Assembly: GCA_964506075.1 (NCBI GenBank)
Contig: CAZDKO010000006.1
Location: 2,036-60,529, forward strand
Direction: 5' to 3'
DNA: 58,494 bases
Origin: CAZDKO01 sp964506075 [NCBI: uncultured bacterium]
GTDB lineage: Bacteria; CAZDME01; JAYEMH01
Below the pieces are notes generated by a model. That model had not been told where the DNA came from and searched no databases. It saw nothing but the letters and a program-made list of their open reading frames with translations. Positions 49,087 through 58,000 of the stretch are shown one piece after another. Each line of letters opens with the position of its first letter. Position 1 is the first letter of the stretch. Both the position numbers and the translations under genes were made by a program.

Positions 49087-49821
49087 TCAGATAACTATTT
49101 GTTTACCATCTATTTTCTTTAACTCTATTTTAGTCCCGAATATCTCCGAAAGAAGCTCACCGGTCAATTCTTCCCGTTTTAATGTTTTGTAAGGTCGCTT
49201 TTTATCCAGAAACAGAAATTTACGGGCGCAATTTATGACTTCGTTCAATTCATGGGTTACCAAGGCTACGGTTAATGTTTGATCCCGGTAAAGGTTCTCT
49301 ATTAATTTCAATATCTCTTTTTCCGCTTTGACATCCAGGTCGGCCGTCGGCTCATCCAGGATTAAAAAATCAGGCTCCAGATTTAAAGCCCGGGCAATTA
49401 GCACCCGCTGTTTCTGTCCGCCGGAAAGTTCCCGAAAAGACACTGCCGCCAAATGAGAAATACCCGTTGTCTCTAAAGCCTTAAGAGTTTTTACCCTGTC
49501 CAAATCATCAGGTTTTTTCAAAGGGCCTATAATAGCCGTTCGGGCCATCATAACAATTTCAAAAACAGTAAACGGAAAAAGAATGTCAATAAACTGCCTC
49601 TGCATACAATAGCCGAAGCGTAAAGTTTTATCTCTAAGGATAATACCCTCTCTGGCTTTTAGTAAACCCATGATACTGCGTAAAATCGTGGTCTTGCCAG
49701 AACCATTCGGACCGACAATACCCCAAAAATCACCCCGGTAGATATTAAAATTTAAAGAATCAAAAACGATTTTCTTACCGTAGCCCAGTTTTACCGATTT
49801 GAATTCGATTATCTTTCCCAT
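49087..49821 (-). CDS. znuC: zinc/manganese-type ABC transporter ATPase (ZnuC-like)
   Basis: This roughly 244-residue ATPase has Walker A GPNGSGKTTILRSIMG, Q-loop YCMQRQF, signature RELSGGQKQRVLIARAL, Walker B FLILDEPTADLD and an H-loop VTHELNEV. It begins at the ATG at 49821, which overlaps the TGA of the binding-protein gene (TGATG), giving tight coupling. A GTG one codon upstream is also possible. Confidence 0.94.
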   Translation of the reverse strand: MGKIIEFKSVKLGYGKKIVFDSLNFNIYRGDFWGIVGPNGSGKTTILRSIMGLLKAREGIILRDKTLRFGYCMQRQFIDILFPFTVFEIVMMARTAIIGPLKKPDDLDRVKTLKALETTGISHLAAVSFRELSGGQKQRVLIARALNLEPDFLILDEPTADLDVKAEKEILKLIENLYRDQTLTVALVTHELNEVINCARKFLFLDKKRPYKTLKREELTGELLSEIFGTKIELKKIDGKQIVI

Positions 49822-50732
49822 CACCGTAAAGCTTCAACCAACCTCTCAATTATTATATCCGTAAGACTAAAATAATCCTTTGCCTCTTTTGTTCCACCGA
49901 CGGAAGAAGAAATAACTACCACTTTGGCATCAGTTTCTCCAGCAATAAAAGCGGCCGGTTTTTCATCGTAAAAAACCTCCATCAGAATAACCCTGATTTT
50001 CTCCCGTTTCACTATCTCAATAACTTCTTTAAGATGTTTAGGAGAGGGCGGGATACCGGGCTTCGGTTCAATTTCACAGGGAACAATTAAATCGAACCGA
50101 TTGGTAAAGTACGGCCAACTGCGGTGGTAGGTGACAATTTTCTGACCTTTAAAAGGAGCCATCTTTTGCTCCCACCCGGTTATTTTTTCATCCATCTGCC
50201 GATTAAATTTTAAAAGATTATCCTGAAAATAAGAAGCATCCTGAGGTGAAATTTCCGCCAAACGACCGGCAATGTTAGAAGCAATAATTTTTCCGTTTAA
50301 AGGGTCAAGCCAGTAATGCGGGTTTCCATAAATATGGAGATGTCCCATAGAAGCGTCAATTTTGTCTTGAGGAACCTCAAGCTTTTTTATTCCCGCGGAA
50401 GCATCCAGATAGCCGGACCGGCCATAACTAATCTTAGGATTTCTTGAAGCATCAATCAGAGACTGAACCCAGATATCTAAATTCATACCGACCAAAATCA
50501 ATAAATCGGCTGACTTTAATTTAACTACCATAGAAGGTCTAACCTCGATAAAATGGGGGTCCTGAGTTCCTCTGGATAGACTGACTACCGAAATTCTATC
50601 TTTACCGATTTCCTGGGCTATAGAGGCCAAATCAGAAGTAGTGGTTACTACCTTTATAATTCCCTCCGCTTTTAAAGATGACGATAAACATAAAAATAAC
50701 AAAACAAAAAAAATAAAGCACCTTCTCTTCAT
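49821..50732 (-). CDS. znuA: zinc/manganese-type ABC substrate-binding protein (ZnuA-like)
   Basis: This roughly 303-residue cluster A-I binding protein has a signal peptide (CFIFFVLLFLCLSSSLKA). The core begins KVVTTTSDLASIAQEIGKD. Metal-ligand His residues are in TQDPHFIEVRP, GNPHYWLDP and TYHRSWPYF, with an acidic ligand expected near GETDAKVV. A short His-containing segment MGHLHIYG replaces the long His-rich loop of E. coli ZnuA. I start it at 50732 where AGGAGGATAAA precedes the ATG. The frame reaches 50870 but would overlap the barrel gene by 80 bases. Confidence 0.92.
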   Translation of the reverse strand: MKRRCFIFFVLLFLCLSSSLKAEGIIKVVTTTSDLASIAQEIGKDRISVVSLSRGTQDPHFIEVRPSMVVKLKSADLLILVGMNLDIWVQSLIDASRNPKISYGRSGYLDASAGIKKLEVPQDKIDASMGHLHIYGNPHYWLDPLNGKIIASNIAGRLAEISPQDASYFQDNLLKFNRQMDEKITGWEQKMAPFKGQKIVTYHRSWPYFTNRFDLIVPCEIEPKPGIPPSPKHLKEVIEIVKREKIRVILMEVFYDEKPAAFIAGETDAKVVVISSSVGGTKEAKDYFSLTDIIIERLVEALR

Positions 50733-50790
50733 TTTATCCTCCTGAAGAGAGAAAAATTCAATCCTCTCCTTCTTTATTAATGGATGGTTT

Positions 50791-51891
50791 CTATTGTAAG
50801 GGATGAGCGTGCGGACCAATACCAAAAGTTGTCTGTAAGTAAACCGTGTGGTCCTTTGTCTCGGTATCATATTTATATTGTAATCTTAATTTAGTTGTTT
50901 CGGTTAAGCTTCGCGTTAAGATTCCGGAAATAGAAGATTTTTCCTCCTGGTCGGGAAAAGGCGTTTCCATCCAATTATAAAGTAAACCCACATCCCAGTA
51001 TTTATCAAAACGATAGTTAAGAGAACTATAAAAACCCCATCTGTCCAGAGTACCTACAGGCACCTTTCTGTTTAAAAACAAAAACTCATTCTGAAAAATT
51101 AAACGCCTAAGCCCCTCTCCCAGGTAACGGTAGGTCAAATCAAGACCACCGATTTTGACCTTATCTTCATGTTCAGAACGATGAGTGCCGTAACCACTGA
51201 CACCGCTTAAACCTAATTCAAACTCCTGGTTTTCCAAGAATTCAAAAGATGACCACAATCTGGTGGAATAAGTCTCACCGGATAACCCCAGAATGTCCTC
51301 AGAATGAGTGTGTTCGGAATCAACATACCAACCGCCCAAATCACACTGTAAGAAAAAAGATGTCGGCAGGAGATAACTAAAATTTACTCCCTGTCCGGCT
51401 AAACCATGGTCGCCCAGATAACTTTTTAGAACCTCCGGTCTGTCTACAAAATTCCAATGGTGCGGATGAAGGGGATTTAACTTACCAAAATCCAGAAGTT
51501 TTTTACCGGCTTTAACACTTAATCCCGGAACAGGTGTTTTCAAAAAACTGATATATCCTTCCTCCAACTCTGCTTCGTAGTGTTCCTCTTCATCATCAGT
51601 ATGCCGATGTAAAGCAGCAATAATATCAGCGTGGATATCAGGATATAAATAACCCTGCAGGGCGATTTCCGCTTCTCTTAAAATAACTTTATTACGGCCA
51701 GAGTCATTTTTATCTTCACTGTAAGTTCCCAAAATATCTCCGATTACACTTATATCAGGAAGGTCCAATGCCCGCTTGCCCATTCCCGCCAAAGGGGTGG
51801 GATAAGCTTCCTCTTTAACTGTTTTCTGCTGTGCATATAAGTAAGGATTAAAAATAAAAAACATAAATAGAAATATCAAACCTTTTTTCAT
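50791..51891 (-). CDS. histidine-rich outer-membrane beta-barrel of the zinc operon
   Basis: This 366-residue protein has a signal peptide (KKGLIFLFMFFIFNPYLYAQ) and alternating strands of a porin-like barrel. Several predicted loops are rich in His and acidic residues: ALHRHTDDEEEHYEAELEE, NPLHPHHWNF, SEHTHSED, THRSEHEDK, and the C-terminal GPHAHPLQ. No TonB box or plug domain is apparent, so it looks like a passive zinc-collecting porin rather than a ZnuD-type receptor. It precedes the ABC genes in the operon and probably feeds metal into the periplasm. The family is not one I can name. Confidence 0.75.
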   Translation of the reverse strand: MKKGLIFLFMFFIFNPYLYAQQKTVKEEAYPTPLAGMGKRALDLPDISVIGDILGTYSEDKNDSGRNKVILREAEIALQGYLYPDIHADIIAALHRHTDDEEEHYEAELEEGYISFLKTPVPGLSVKAGKKLLDFGKLNPLHPHHWNFVDRPEVLKSYLGDHGLAGQGVNFSYLLPTSFFLQCDLGGWYVDSEHTHSEDILGLSGETYSTRLWSSFEFLENQEFELGLSGVSGYGTHRSEHEDKVKIGGLDLTYRYLGEGLRRLIFQNEFLFLNRKVPVGTLDRWGFYSSLNYRFDKYWDVGLLYNWMETPFPDQEEKSSISGILTRSLTETTKLRLQYKYDTETKDHTVYLQTTFGIGPHAHPLQ

Positions 51892-51953
51892 TGATATTTA
51901 CCTCCTAAATTTTTATTTTTTTATCAGGAATTATGGAATGTAATGATGGTTGT

Positions 51954-52253
51954 TTAAATGGAGGTCCAGATTGGAGGAGACCGAAGGTATTGAACAACTG
52001 AGCAAGGTTTGACAATAAAAATCGACAGGTTGAATAAAGAGTAAACTTCGAAATTTAAAAACAGGCTAAGGAAAACAAGAACGATGGAGAAGGTGAAAAT
52101 AAAAATAATAGACCACTGACAGGCAAAACAATTATCGTGAAATTCTCCGTCAGAGTGATTATGAAGGTATGGCTCACCGATATTTAGAAAAAGGAAGAGA
52201 AAAACTATAAAAAATATTATTGGTTTGGAAGGATTAATTCTAAAATTCATCAT
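51954..52253 (-). CDS. small membrane protein with His/Cys metal-like motif, first gene of zinc operon
   Basis: This 99-residue protein has two hydrophobic segments (PIIFFIVFLFLFLNIG and IIFIFTFSIVLVFLSLFLN) flanking a loop LHNHSDGEFHDNCFACQW. The loop's three His and two Cys could bind a metal ion. It resembles DUF2946-like small proteins found near metal transport genes. The C-terminal LRSPP is also seen in such proteins. It follows a strong promoter directly and is about 60 bases before the His-rich barrel. A sensor or chaperone role is only inferred. Confidence 0.6.
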   Translation of the reverse strand: MMNFRINPSKPIIFFIVFLFLFLNIGEPYLHNHSDGEFHDNCFACQWSIIFIFTFSIVLVFLSLFLNFEVYSLFNLSIFIVKPCSVVQYLRSPPIWTSI

Positions 52254-52267
52254 AATTTTAATCTGCC

Positions 52268-52282
52268 TTAATAAAACATTAA
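52268..52282 (-). promoter_or_regulatory. possible operator of the zinc operon
   Basis: TTAATAAAACATTAA is a perfect 5-base inverted repeat with a 5-base spacer, directly at the expected transcription start of the zinc operon. A Zur-like repressor site is conceivable, but it does not match a Zur consensus I know. Confidence 0.25.
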
Positions 52283-52283
52283 A

Positions 52284-52312
52284 AATTTATCATATTGCAT
52301 TCAGTTTGTCAA
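52284..52312 (-). promoter_or_regulatory. promoter of the zinc uptake operon
   Basis: On the minus strand a perfect TTGACA (52307-52312), 17 bases, TAAATT (52284-52289), about 30 bases before the small membrane protein gene. Confidence 0.6.
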
Positions 52313-52319
52313 TTTGAAT

Positions 52320-53021
52320 CTACTGCTTAGGATTCAGCGAATTTGTAATTGCCCGCGCAAAATTCAGGGAGATAACTTTTAACTGTTTAAGATACCGGTC
52401 TTTTATCCTGAAATATTCAAGTAATAATTTATCTTTATTTAAATTAACCCGGTCATCATTAAGCCAATCACCCAACATTTCAGGGGTCATTTCTGGATGA
52501 AACTGTAAGCCCCAGGCCGGTTTCCCCTTAACCCTTAAAGCCTGATTCCGACAGGTAGCGGAAGTAGCCAGAAGAAGTCCGGCCGGAGGAATCTCAAAAG
52601 TATCCTCATGCCATTGGAATACATCCAGGAAACCATCTAAACCTTTAAAAAGAGGGTCACTTTTACCTTCCGGCGTTAAATTTACCCGGTACCAACCTAT
52701 TTCTCTTTGTTCGGCTTTGCTTACCTTTGCCCCGGATATTTTTGCCAATAGCTGTGCACCTAAACAGATTCCCAAGATAGGAATTTCTTTTTGTAGAGCT
52801 CTTTTTAAAAAATCCTCTTCCTCGGTTAAAAATCGGTATTTATCCGTTTCGTAAACATTCATCGGTCCGCCGAGTGAAATTATAGCTTCGCATTCATTTA
52901 AAGAAGGGAATGTATCCTTCTCTTCTAATTCTATAATCCCAATTTTCCAGTCCGTATCCTGAAAAAAAAGACTGAATTCGCCGGGGCCTTCTATTCGGGC
53001 ATGTTTTATGATTAAAATCAT
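52320..53021 (-). CDS. class I glutamine amidotransferase (GMP synthase-like)
   Basis: This 233-residue protein has the class I GATase fold with nucleophile Cys in ILGICLGAQLLAK and the His and Glu of the triad in WGLQFHPEMTPEM. LGGPMNVYETDKY forms the oxyanion region. It is a stand-alone amidotransferase domain resembling the guaA N-terminal half, and such proteins often lack a known acceptor. It lies 21 bases after nadE and probably shares its transcript. Because NadE here already has its own amidase domain, this protein is not its missing subunit. Confidence 0.85.
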   Translation of the reverse strand: MILIIKHARIEGPGEFSLFFQDTDWKIGIIELEEKDTFPSLNECEAIISLGGPMNVYETDKYRFLTEEEDFLKRALQKEIPILGICLGAQLLAKISGAKVSKAEQREIGWYRVNLTPEGKSDPLFKGLDGFLDVFQWHEDTFEIPPAGLLLATSATCRNQALRVKGKPAWGLQFHPEMTPEMLGDWLNDDRVNLNKDKLLLEYFRIKDRYLKQLKVISLNFARAITNSLNPKQ

Positions 53022-53042
53022 CTTACCTATAGCTCTTTAATC

Positions 53043-54764
53043 TTAATTTTTAACGATATATCTATTGGTGATGGGCATTCTTCTGTCCCGGCCGAAAGCT
53101 TTGGGAGTTATTTTGATACCCAGGGGTGCCTGCCGGCGTTTATATTCGCTTTTATCCACCATATCAATAATCCTGCCTACAACCTCTTTTTTATAACCCC
53201 GGGCTATAATTTCTTTAAAATTTTTATCTTCTTCAACATAAGCTTTCAGAATAGAGTCTAATACCCCGTAAGGCGGTAGCGTATCGCTATCTTTTTGGTT
53301 GGGCTTTAATTCCGCAGCGGGCTCTTTTTCAAAAACCCGCCGGGGAATAATAGCTTTCTGAAGAGAAATAGAATTCCTGTATCCGGACAGCTCATAAACC
53401 AACGTTTTAGGGACATCTTTAATTACCGCAAAGCCCCCGGCCATATCACCATAAAGAGTGGCGTAGCCGACACTCATCTCACTCTTATTCCCCGTGGTCA
53501 GAACGAGCCAGCCGAATTTATTTGATAAAGCCATAACGATATTTCCCCGGATGCGGGCCTGTAAATTTTCTTCGGTTACATCCCGTCTGGTTCCGGTAAA
53601 TTCCTGCTCAAGCATGATAAGATAAGCCTGAAATATACTGTTAATGGGGATGGTGATAAACTTTATCCCGAGGTTAACCGCCAGTATCTCAGCGTCATCC
53701 CGGCTTGCTCTGGAAGAGTATACGGACGACATAAAAATACCGATAACATTATTTTTACCCAAAGCGTCAACGGCAATGACGGCACTGAGAGAAGAATCTA
53801 TACCACCGCTTAAACCAATAATCACTTTTTGAAAACCGTTCTTCCTGACATAGTCTTTTACCCCTAAAACCAGCGCGTTATACACTTCCTCTATCAAAGA
53901 AATATCATTTATTCTTTCTGGCGGTGATAAAGGCTTTCTTTTTTTAACAGGGGTTCTTTTTGATATTATTATTTTCTTAACCTTCGTTGCTTCTTTCTTA
54001 TTTTTAACCCGGGCACTCCGCCTTGGGTTGATATCCAAATCAGCTATTATTAAGTCTTCGTCGAAACGTTTAGCCCGATTAATAAGATTACCCTTCCGGT
54101 CAAAAATCATCCCTCCCCCATCAAAAACTAACTCATCCTGTCCCCCGACAAGATTATTATAAGCGATGAAGGCCCCATTTTCACCGGCTCTTCGGGCGAG
54201 TATTTTTTCTCTATCTTTCAGTTTTCCCGTGTAGTAAGGAGAAGCACTGATATTAAAAATAAGTTGTGCCCCTCCAATTAAAATTTGATTCTCCGTGGGA
54301 CCCTCCGGACGCCAGATATCCTCACAAATGTTAACTCCAAAAGTAACCTCGCCAAATACAAATACAACCGGCCTTTCTCCCGGCTGAAAATATCTTTTCT
54401 CGTCGAAAACCCCATAATTGGGAAGATACATTTTATGATAAATGCCTATCAGAACTTCATTATGAATAACGGCGGCGGCATTATAAATCTTATTTCCCCG
54501 GCAATCGACAAATCCGATAATGGCAGTGATGTTTTCAGTAAACCGTTTAATTTTTGAAAGACACCTCAAATTATCTCTAATAAATTGCGGCTTGAGTAAA
54601 AGGTCTTCGGGAGGATAACCGGGAATAGCCATTTCAGGAAAGGAAATTATATCCACGTCTAAATCTTTTGCTTTCTTTATAAACTCACATATTTTACGGG
54701 TATTACTTTTCAAATCTCCCACCACGCAATTTATCTGACCCAGGCCAATTCTTAAGTTTTGCAT
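53043..54764 (-). CDS. nadE: glutamine-dependent NAD+ synthetase
   Basis: This 573-residue two-domain enzyme completes NAD synthesis by amidating nicotinic acid adenine dinucleotide. The N-terminal nitrilase-type amidase has its catalytic triad in SFPEMAIPGYPPEDLL (Glu), YHKMYLPNYGVFDE (Lys) and GVNICEDIW (Cys). The C-terminal synthetase has the P-loop IIGLSGGIDSSLSAVIA, then TTGNKSEMSVGYATLYGD. A GGAGG site precedes the ATG. It is separated from the large upstream gene by tandem terminators. Confidence 0.95.
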   Translation of the reverse strand: MQNLRIGLGQINCVVGDLKSNTRKICEFIKKAKDLDVDIISFPEMAIPGYPPEDLLLKPQFIRDNLRCLSKIKRFTENITAIIGFVDCRGNKIYNAAAVIHNEVLIGIYHKMYLPNYGVFDEKRYFQPGERPVVFVFGEVTFGVNICEDIWRPEGPTENQILIGGAQLIFNISASPYYTGKLKDREKILARRAGENGAFIAYNNLVGGQDELVFDGGGMIFDRKGNLINRAKRFDEDLIIADLDINPRRSARVKNKKEATKVKKIIISKRTPVKKRKPLSPPERINDISLIEEVYNALVLGVKDYVRKNGFQKVIIGLSGGIDSSLSAVIAVDALGKNNVIGIFMSSVYSSRASRDDAEILAVNLGIKFITIPINSIFQAYLIMLEQEFTGTRRDVTEENLQARIRGNIVMALSNKFGWLVLTTGNKSEMSVGYATLYGDMAGGFAVIKDVPKTLVYELSGYRNSISLQKAIIPRRVFEKEPAAELKPNQKDSDTLPPYGVLDSILKAYVEEDKNFKEIIARGYKKEVVGRIIDMVDKSEYKRRQAPLGIKITPKAFGRDRRMPITNRYIVKN

Positions 54765-54809
54765 TTAACCTCCGTTTATTTCTCCATACATTTATTTGTA
54801 TATCTAAAT

Positions 54810-54848
54810 AAAAAAGATGTCTTCCCGCTTACCTCGCTGAAAGACATC
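54810..54848 (-). terminator. second of two tandem terminators after the large multidomain gene
   Basis: On the minus strand GATGTCTT, a 17-base loop, AAGACATC, then six T residues. It lies 46 bases before the nadE start, so it also isolates nadE from upstream transcription. Confidence 0.6.
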
Positions 54849-54901
54849 CTTGTCTTCTTATACTATGATAAATTAAAATTCTTTTTTATTGCCGTAAAAA
54901 T

Positions 54902-54929
54902 AAAAAAAGCGCTCTTTTCGAACGCCTTT
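54902..54929 (-). terminator. first terminator after the large multidomain gene
   Basis: On the minus strand AAAGGCGTT, loop CGAAAAG, AGCGCTTTT (nine pairs, two of them G-T), then a run of T residues. It is 87 bases past the stop at 55016. Confidence 0.65.
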
Positions 54930-55015
54930 GTCATTTTCACACTTCAATGTGTTTAGTTTATTTATAACATATAAATTCAGATTTGTCAAATATGAATTTT
55001 AAAACTTATAAAAAA

Positions 55016-58000
55016 TTAAGCTTCGACATACAACTTAAGCTGATTCTTATATTCTTTGTATCTCTCCTCCAGCCCTTCCCCGGTTAGAGGCGTTAAACTC
55101 CTGAAGTTTTCCGGGGAGCTAATCAGGAACCGGCAGGCTTCAGAGAGAGCATGGGGACCTTCGGGGGTAAGAACGACAATCTTAAACTCTCTGGAAAGTT
55201 CTTTAAAAGAAGTCAATTTCTCGGATTGCCTGGTTCCGGTGACACCGGTGATTACGCCCAGAATATCTTCCAAATTAGTTCCTTCGGATTGCAGTAAGTT
55301 GACCAGCTTTCTAATTTTTTCCACTTCATCATCGGCCATACCCGAAAGGTCGTCTTTGGTCCTTTCCGTGATATTAACATCAGAATTCACCGCCTTTTTC
55401 ACTTCCTCTATGAGCTCTTTCATAATCTGGTTATAAACCGGGTCATCAGAATACAGGACGATTTCTTTTAGCACCCCATTCCCCATTAATTCTTTTAAAA
55501 CGTTTTCCAAATCTATTACGCCGCCGTATTCCAGTAAAAATTCCGAACAAAGAATAATTTTTTTATCGGCCGGCAATTCTTTTCTTTCTCGGAGCATTTC
55601 CAATTGGGATTTAAAATTATTAAATGAATTCCCATAAATATTTTCTCTGCTTAAAACAGTCCTTGAGGCATTAAAAGCAGAATGATAATTTTCTTTAAGT
55701 TTATCTTCCGAAATACCACTTCCGGTGGCCATTATCGCTTTTTCATCAGCTGTGGAAGTTTGCTTTCCGGCCGGCTTTTTCGTGGCTTCTATCAGGATAA
55801 CGTTATCCTCCGGGAAATAATTCCCGGGGGAATAGACAAATTTCCCGTAATAAATAGAATTTTTAATCTCTTTGGGTAACGCCTCAGAGGGGAAACGGTC
55901 AACCGTAACCTCAAAACCCGCTTCTTCCAGACGACGGACAAATTGTTTAAAAATACCGGCGTATTGATATATAGGCATCGGCACCAGCGTCACGTCGCTA
56001 TAAATAAGGAACCGGCCGCCTTCTTTTAAAATACGGTGAACACCGCGGGCAATCTCTACCGACTGCTCCCCCAGGTCTTCGGGATGAGGAAAAGTAAAAT
56101 AAGCCAGGTCCACTTTTCCGGCATATTCTCCGGGCGCCCAATCCTGAATCTTTTTATTTTCTATTTTGACGTTTGGCAATCCCTGTGTCTCAGCTACCGC
56201 TTCTTTATAGGCACCTTCCTCCGGCTCAATGCCAATCACATAAGTGTTTGGCACTCCGGCAAAAGCCCCCGTGACCCGGCCGTTACCGCAGCCGACGTCA
56301 ACTATAATTTTCTTATCCAGTTCCGGTTTATCCAAGTGGGCAATAAAATATCCTCCGCTGACTATCGTGTAGTCAATATTCCTTAAACTTAAATACTTAT
56401 GATAAAACTCTTCGGCACCCCCTACTCCGGTAGTGGAAAACCAGATTAATTTTTTCACTCCTTGCTGTCGCAGCTGCTCAATCATCGTATCCATTAAAAT
56501 CGTACCCCGGCCTTTAACTTTGTCTTTTCTGGCCGTTTCTATGCTGACTAAAATGCCGCCGGGAGGAGTCTCCACCCGGTAAAAAAGATATCCGGTAACT
56601 TTATTTTCCGGAGAGAGAAGAGCGTAAATCTCGTCATCCGTCCCCTTTATCTGCGTCTCCAGATGCTGTTTCATACTGTTAACGTCTTTAGCGATATCGC
56701 TTTTAACCGGCCAGCCGAATGAATAAATCTGTTCGGCTACTTCCTGTTTTTCCCCTTCACTTAAAGTGTTCCACACTACTCTTAAGTTTATTACCCGGCC
56801 TAAGGTTTCAGATTTGTATAAAACAACCCCCGGATCCATACGGTTAAATTTATCCGCCAGTGTTTCCGCCGCCGAAATCAATTTTTCCGAAGGTTTAACC
56901 TCCGGCACCGTCCCGGCGAAATCCATCCGGGCCGTATCCAGGAAAGCCACAAAATATTCTCCGTCGGTAACGGTGTATTTAATCCCTCTTGAATCTAAAT
57001 ATTTACGATAAAACTCTTCCGCTCCCGGCGAACTGGACCAGGTTAATTCTTTTACCCCGCGCTGACGCAATGTACTAACCAGCGTATCCATCAGAAAGCT
57101 ACCCCGCCCCTTAACCGTATCCCTTCTGGTAGTCTCTATAACCGCCAGCAAGACTACTTCCTTTGATTCCAGACGATACAGGGTATAACCGGTAATCATC
57201 CCTTCGGGAGAGACTAAAACGTACATTCCCTCTTTTGGATTTTTCATGTCTCCTTCCAGATAATTCACCCGATTTTCAAGTTTTTCCTCCGGCAGGTTCA
57301 TGTCGGTATAAAAAGCATTAATCTGTCTGACGACTTCCTTTTTCTCTTCAAGATTTAAATAACTCCAGGTACCTTTTAAATCTATCACGCGGCCTAATTC
57401 TTCCGAACGGGATAAAATCAATTTATCCTCCACAGATCTAAATTTCTGAGAGAGGGTCTGGGATGGGAAAACTAACGCTACCGGTTGACTATCAACCATC
57501 GTGCCGGTACCGTCGGCAAGATAATTATACGTTTGGTTCCCGATGCGGCCTTCGGCGACGCCGGGCCTGATATCAGCCGCCAGTAAGGTTATCTCCTGAG
57601 AATCCTCAAGGGTTCCTCCAAGACGCGGTTCTTCCTCGGTTCCGGCAAGATAAACTTTAATTTCGTTTCGTTTTCCTTCTTCGGTCCGGATAATCCCTTT
57701 TTTCTTTAAGCTCCGAACGTGCCGGGTAACGGTCGTTCTGGGAATAGTCAGTATCGCGGCAATTTTCGTCAAGATTAAACCGGGGTCGGCTTTAACGACT
57801 TCAACAATTTTGGTCTCGAGAGGATTAAGAACGACCGCCGGCATTTCTCCTTTGGCATAAACCATAACCGTAATGCCGTCTTTCTTCGTCTCCACCAGTT
57901 CCAGGTTCTTTAATGTCCGCAGGTTATCACTAACGACAGCGTCGGTTAAACCGGTTGCGGCGGCAATTTTTTTCTGACTTAAACCGCCGGTTTTCCTGAC

